From an uncultured Lachnospiraceae bacterium (GTDB lineage Bacteria > Bacillota > Clostridia > Lachnospirales > Lachnospiraceae), in the NCBI GenBank assembly GCA_945834545.1, contig CAMAHO010000010.1, positions 1 to 23,740 of the forward strand: a stretch of 23,740 nucleotides of DNA, read 5' to 3'. The notes under the pieces were generated by a model, which did not search any database, was not told the DNA's origin, and was given only the letters and a program-made list of their open reading frames with translations. The translations under genes were made by a program, and so were the position numbers. This document shows, one piece after another, positions 22,554 to 23,740 of this stretch (position 1 is its first letter; each line of letters starts with the position of its first letter).

Positions 22554-23150
22554 TTACTCGTTCCCCCTTTCTTCAGAAGCAATATGCAGTCCGAAGGATG
22601 CATCCACAACTCTGGGAGTGTCGATAACAACCTCGCTGGATAAGAATACGGGTGCCGCCTTATAGAACAGGCTGACCTGATAGGGCTTGTTAATCGCCTG
22701 CCACACCCTCACCTTCTCCTCCAAACTTATCTTCGCTTGAGACAGTACAATAGGAGGTTCCTGCGTATCTATCCAAGACTGCAGCTGGTTTGGAAGGACA
22801 GCACAGTTGTCATTGACAATCTGGGCTACTCTTCCGATGATTTTTTGTATATCCGGAGCCTTTAGTCCCATCTGGGAGGATCCGTTGATAAAAACCATAT
22901 AGTATAAACCATACGGTTTAGGCGGCTTGGAAAGCTGAATTTTGCCTTTTTGAAGGAAGGGCGGCTGAGTAACCAGCGCTTCCTCCTGTATATCATACAA
23001 ATAGAGTCCTACAATATAGTCCACATCCTGGTCCGCAGGAGACGAAATCTCTATATTGTTTGGAGACGGAATCGGCTCCGGACACATCTTCTGTCGTAAG
23101 GTTTTTACAATATATGCGCTGACATCAGCAATAATAGGATAATCTGCCAT
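22554..23150 (-). CDS. DUF4255 (Pvc16/Afp16 N-terminal-like) tail-terminator protein
   Basis: The 198-residue protein has the DUF4255 layout. It opens with ADYPIIADVSAYIVKTLRQ, followed by a strand reading VDYIVGLYLYDIQEE. It then has the PPKPYGLYYMVFINGSS segment and a closing half with VWQAINKPYQVSLFYK. The family is found almost only in eCIS and related tails. The homologues Pvc16 and Afp16 act at the distal end, stopping and capping tube and sheath polymerisation. A good Shine-Dalgarno (AAAGGGGG) precedes the ATG, which overlaps the stop of the upstream gene. Its place ahead of spike and sheath differs from PVC, where gene 16 comes last, but matches the looser order seen in non-proteobacterial eCIS. 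Family assignment is strong; the terminator role is inferred from homologues. Confidence 0.85.
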   Translation of the reverse strand: MADYPIIADVSAYIVKTLRQKMCPEPIPSPNNIEISSPADQDVDYIVGLYLYDIQEEALVTQPPFLQKGKIQLSKPPKPYGLYYMVFINGSSQMGLKAPDIQKIIGRVAQIVNDNCAVLPNQLQSWIDTQEPPIVLSQAKISLEEKVRVWQAINKPYQVSLFYKAAPVFLSSEVVIDTPRVVDASFGLHIASEERGNE

Positions 23151-23740
23151 TAATTCAATCCCCCTTTAAAAGCTTCTACCATACTGCGTATTTCCTCGTC
23201 CATATCTTCCGTGACGCAAACGCCGTATCCGGTTCCTTCGAAATACACAGCCTGACAGCCAAAGCAATCATCGCATACCTCCTCCGGCAGATACAACTCT
23301 CCCATATACATCAGAGGTGCAATACTCATTTCCATCACAGCCCCGTCTTCTAATTGAGCTTCCTTACTTCCTACAATAAAGGAATACACCCTTCCCTTTT
23401 TTGAGAGGATACAGTTACGCTTGCTGTCATTATAGATATAACGGTAGCTTGTGGCATAGGCTACCACATAAGCCGGAATAAAATGGTCTGTCAAATTTCC
23501 CTTACAGACAGGGTATATAAATTTGTTTCCATCCTTCAGACATCTTGCCAAAAGCTCAGCCAACAAATCCTTGGCATTTTGATAGCCATCTTTATCCAGC
23601 TGGGAGGCTGTGCAAAGGGCTGCTGCCTTCTCGTTCGCGCTCATGGAATCAAAATCTGTACCGGAAGAATCGTTCTTCTGTCCCACCAGGCTTTCTAAGC
23701 CCGAAAGCAAATCGGATTTTGAGGCATCCTTTCCCAGCAT
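23150..23740 (-). CDS. Protein with copper-amine-oxidase-N-like domain, first gene in window, possibly 5'-partial
   Basis: I do not recognise a named function. The open frame runs into the window edge: the apparent ATG is exactly the last three bases, so the true start may lie outside. Residues ~1-75 are polar and helical. Residues ~112-176 look like the beta-rich repeat called copper amine oxidase N-terminal domain (a valine/glycine strand, then DG near 132, MxMxxAP near 136-142, and GELYLPEE near 147-154). That domain is common in secreted or cell-wall proteins of Clostridia and does not imply oxidase activity. Cysteines cluster at 156, 159, 162 and 175. No signal peptide is visible in the part seen. 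The stop overlaps the next gene's ATG by one base (TAATG), so it is translationally coupled to the DUF4255 gene. The domain call is by pattern only. Confidence 0.6.
   Translation of the reverse strand: MLGKDASKSDLLSGLESLVGQKNDSSGTDFDSMSANEKAAALCTASQLDKDGYQNAKDLLAELLARCLKDGNKFIYPVCKGNLTDHFIPAYVVAYATSYRYIYNDSKRNCILSKKGRVYSFIVGSKEAQLEDGAVMEMSIAPLMYMGELYLPEEVCDDCFGCQAVYFEGTGYGVCVTEDMDEEIRSMVEAFKGGLN

Noticed and set aside
5014..23740. Prophage or R-type tailocin
   Set aside because: DUF4255, DUF4280, Pvc7-type adaptors and Pvc11-type wedges mark an eCIS; no head, portal, terminase, integrase, holin or endolysin gene is seen.
5014..23740. Type VI secretion system
   Set aside because: No TssJ/L/M membrane complex, ClpV or TssB/C two-part sheath; the single 565-residue sheath and the Gram-positive style do not fit.
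1..23740. tRNA, rRNA, CRISPR, insertion sequences or attachment sites
   Set aside because: No tRNA-like cloverleaf, regular spaced repeats, transposase frame or terminal inverted repeats were seen; genes fill nearly every base.

Overview
The window is one unbroken run of minus-strand genes, read from the right edge (23740) to the left edge (1). Almost no space separates them and many overlap. Strong Shine-Dalgarno sites (AGGAGG and AAAGGGGG types), moderate GC and the protein style suggest a low-GC Gram-positive anaerobe, most likely a Clostridia/Lachnospiraceae-type gut bacterium. That taxon is inference; no marker gene is present.

Right and centre (about 23740 to 5014): a nearly complete extracellular contractile injection system (eCIS, related to Afp/PVC/MAC particles). 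In transcription order it holds: a partial protein with a copper-amine-oxidase-N-like domain; a DUF4255/Pvc16-like protein; an unrecognised beta-rich protein; a PAAR-like DUF4280 spike tip; a single sheath; tail tube 1; a small tail-assembly protein with a CPDCG motif; a DUF6760-like small protein with no ordinary start codon; tail tube 2; an 810-residue Q/E-rich protein (candidate tape measure); two paralogous Pvc7-like tube/baseplate adaptors; a gp27-like hub; a separate gp5-like spike; a gp25-like wedge; two baseplate-J/gp6-like wedge proteins; and a P2 gpI-like baseplate protein. Head, portal, terminase and integrase genes are absent, so this is a particle locus and not a prophage. The AAA+ ATPase, the tail fibre and recognisable cargo are not in this window.

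Left (about 4980 to 1): the same strand continues without a gap into a sensory/metabolic module. It holds a STAS-domain protein, an orphan FtsE-like ABC ATPase, a glutamate-cysteine-ligase-like enzyme, a family-3 amino-acid-binding protein, a divergent glutamate-symporter homologue, and the N-terminus of a Cache-type membrane sensor. The close spacing suggests co-transcription with the eCIS and hence a possible role in deciding when the particle is made or fired (inference).

The most interesting signal is at 18684-18716. A slippery heptamer A-AAT-TTT in the frame of the tail-assembly gene is followed by an 8-nt spacer and a GGGATA/TATCCC hairpin that contains the stop codon. The DUF6760-like frame lies at -1 and lacks an AUG/GUG/UUG start at its conserved N-terminus. 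This is the layout of the lambda G/GT programmed frameshift, here inside an eCIS. A second signal is a perfect 14-bp hairpin at 19075-19107, between the highly expressed tube gene and the tail-assembly gene. A third is the loss of the usual ligand- and sodium-binding residues in the symporter homologue.
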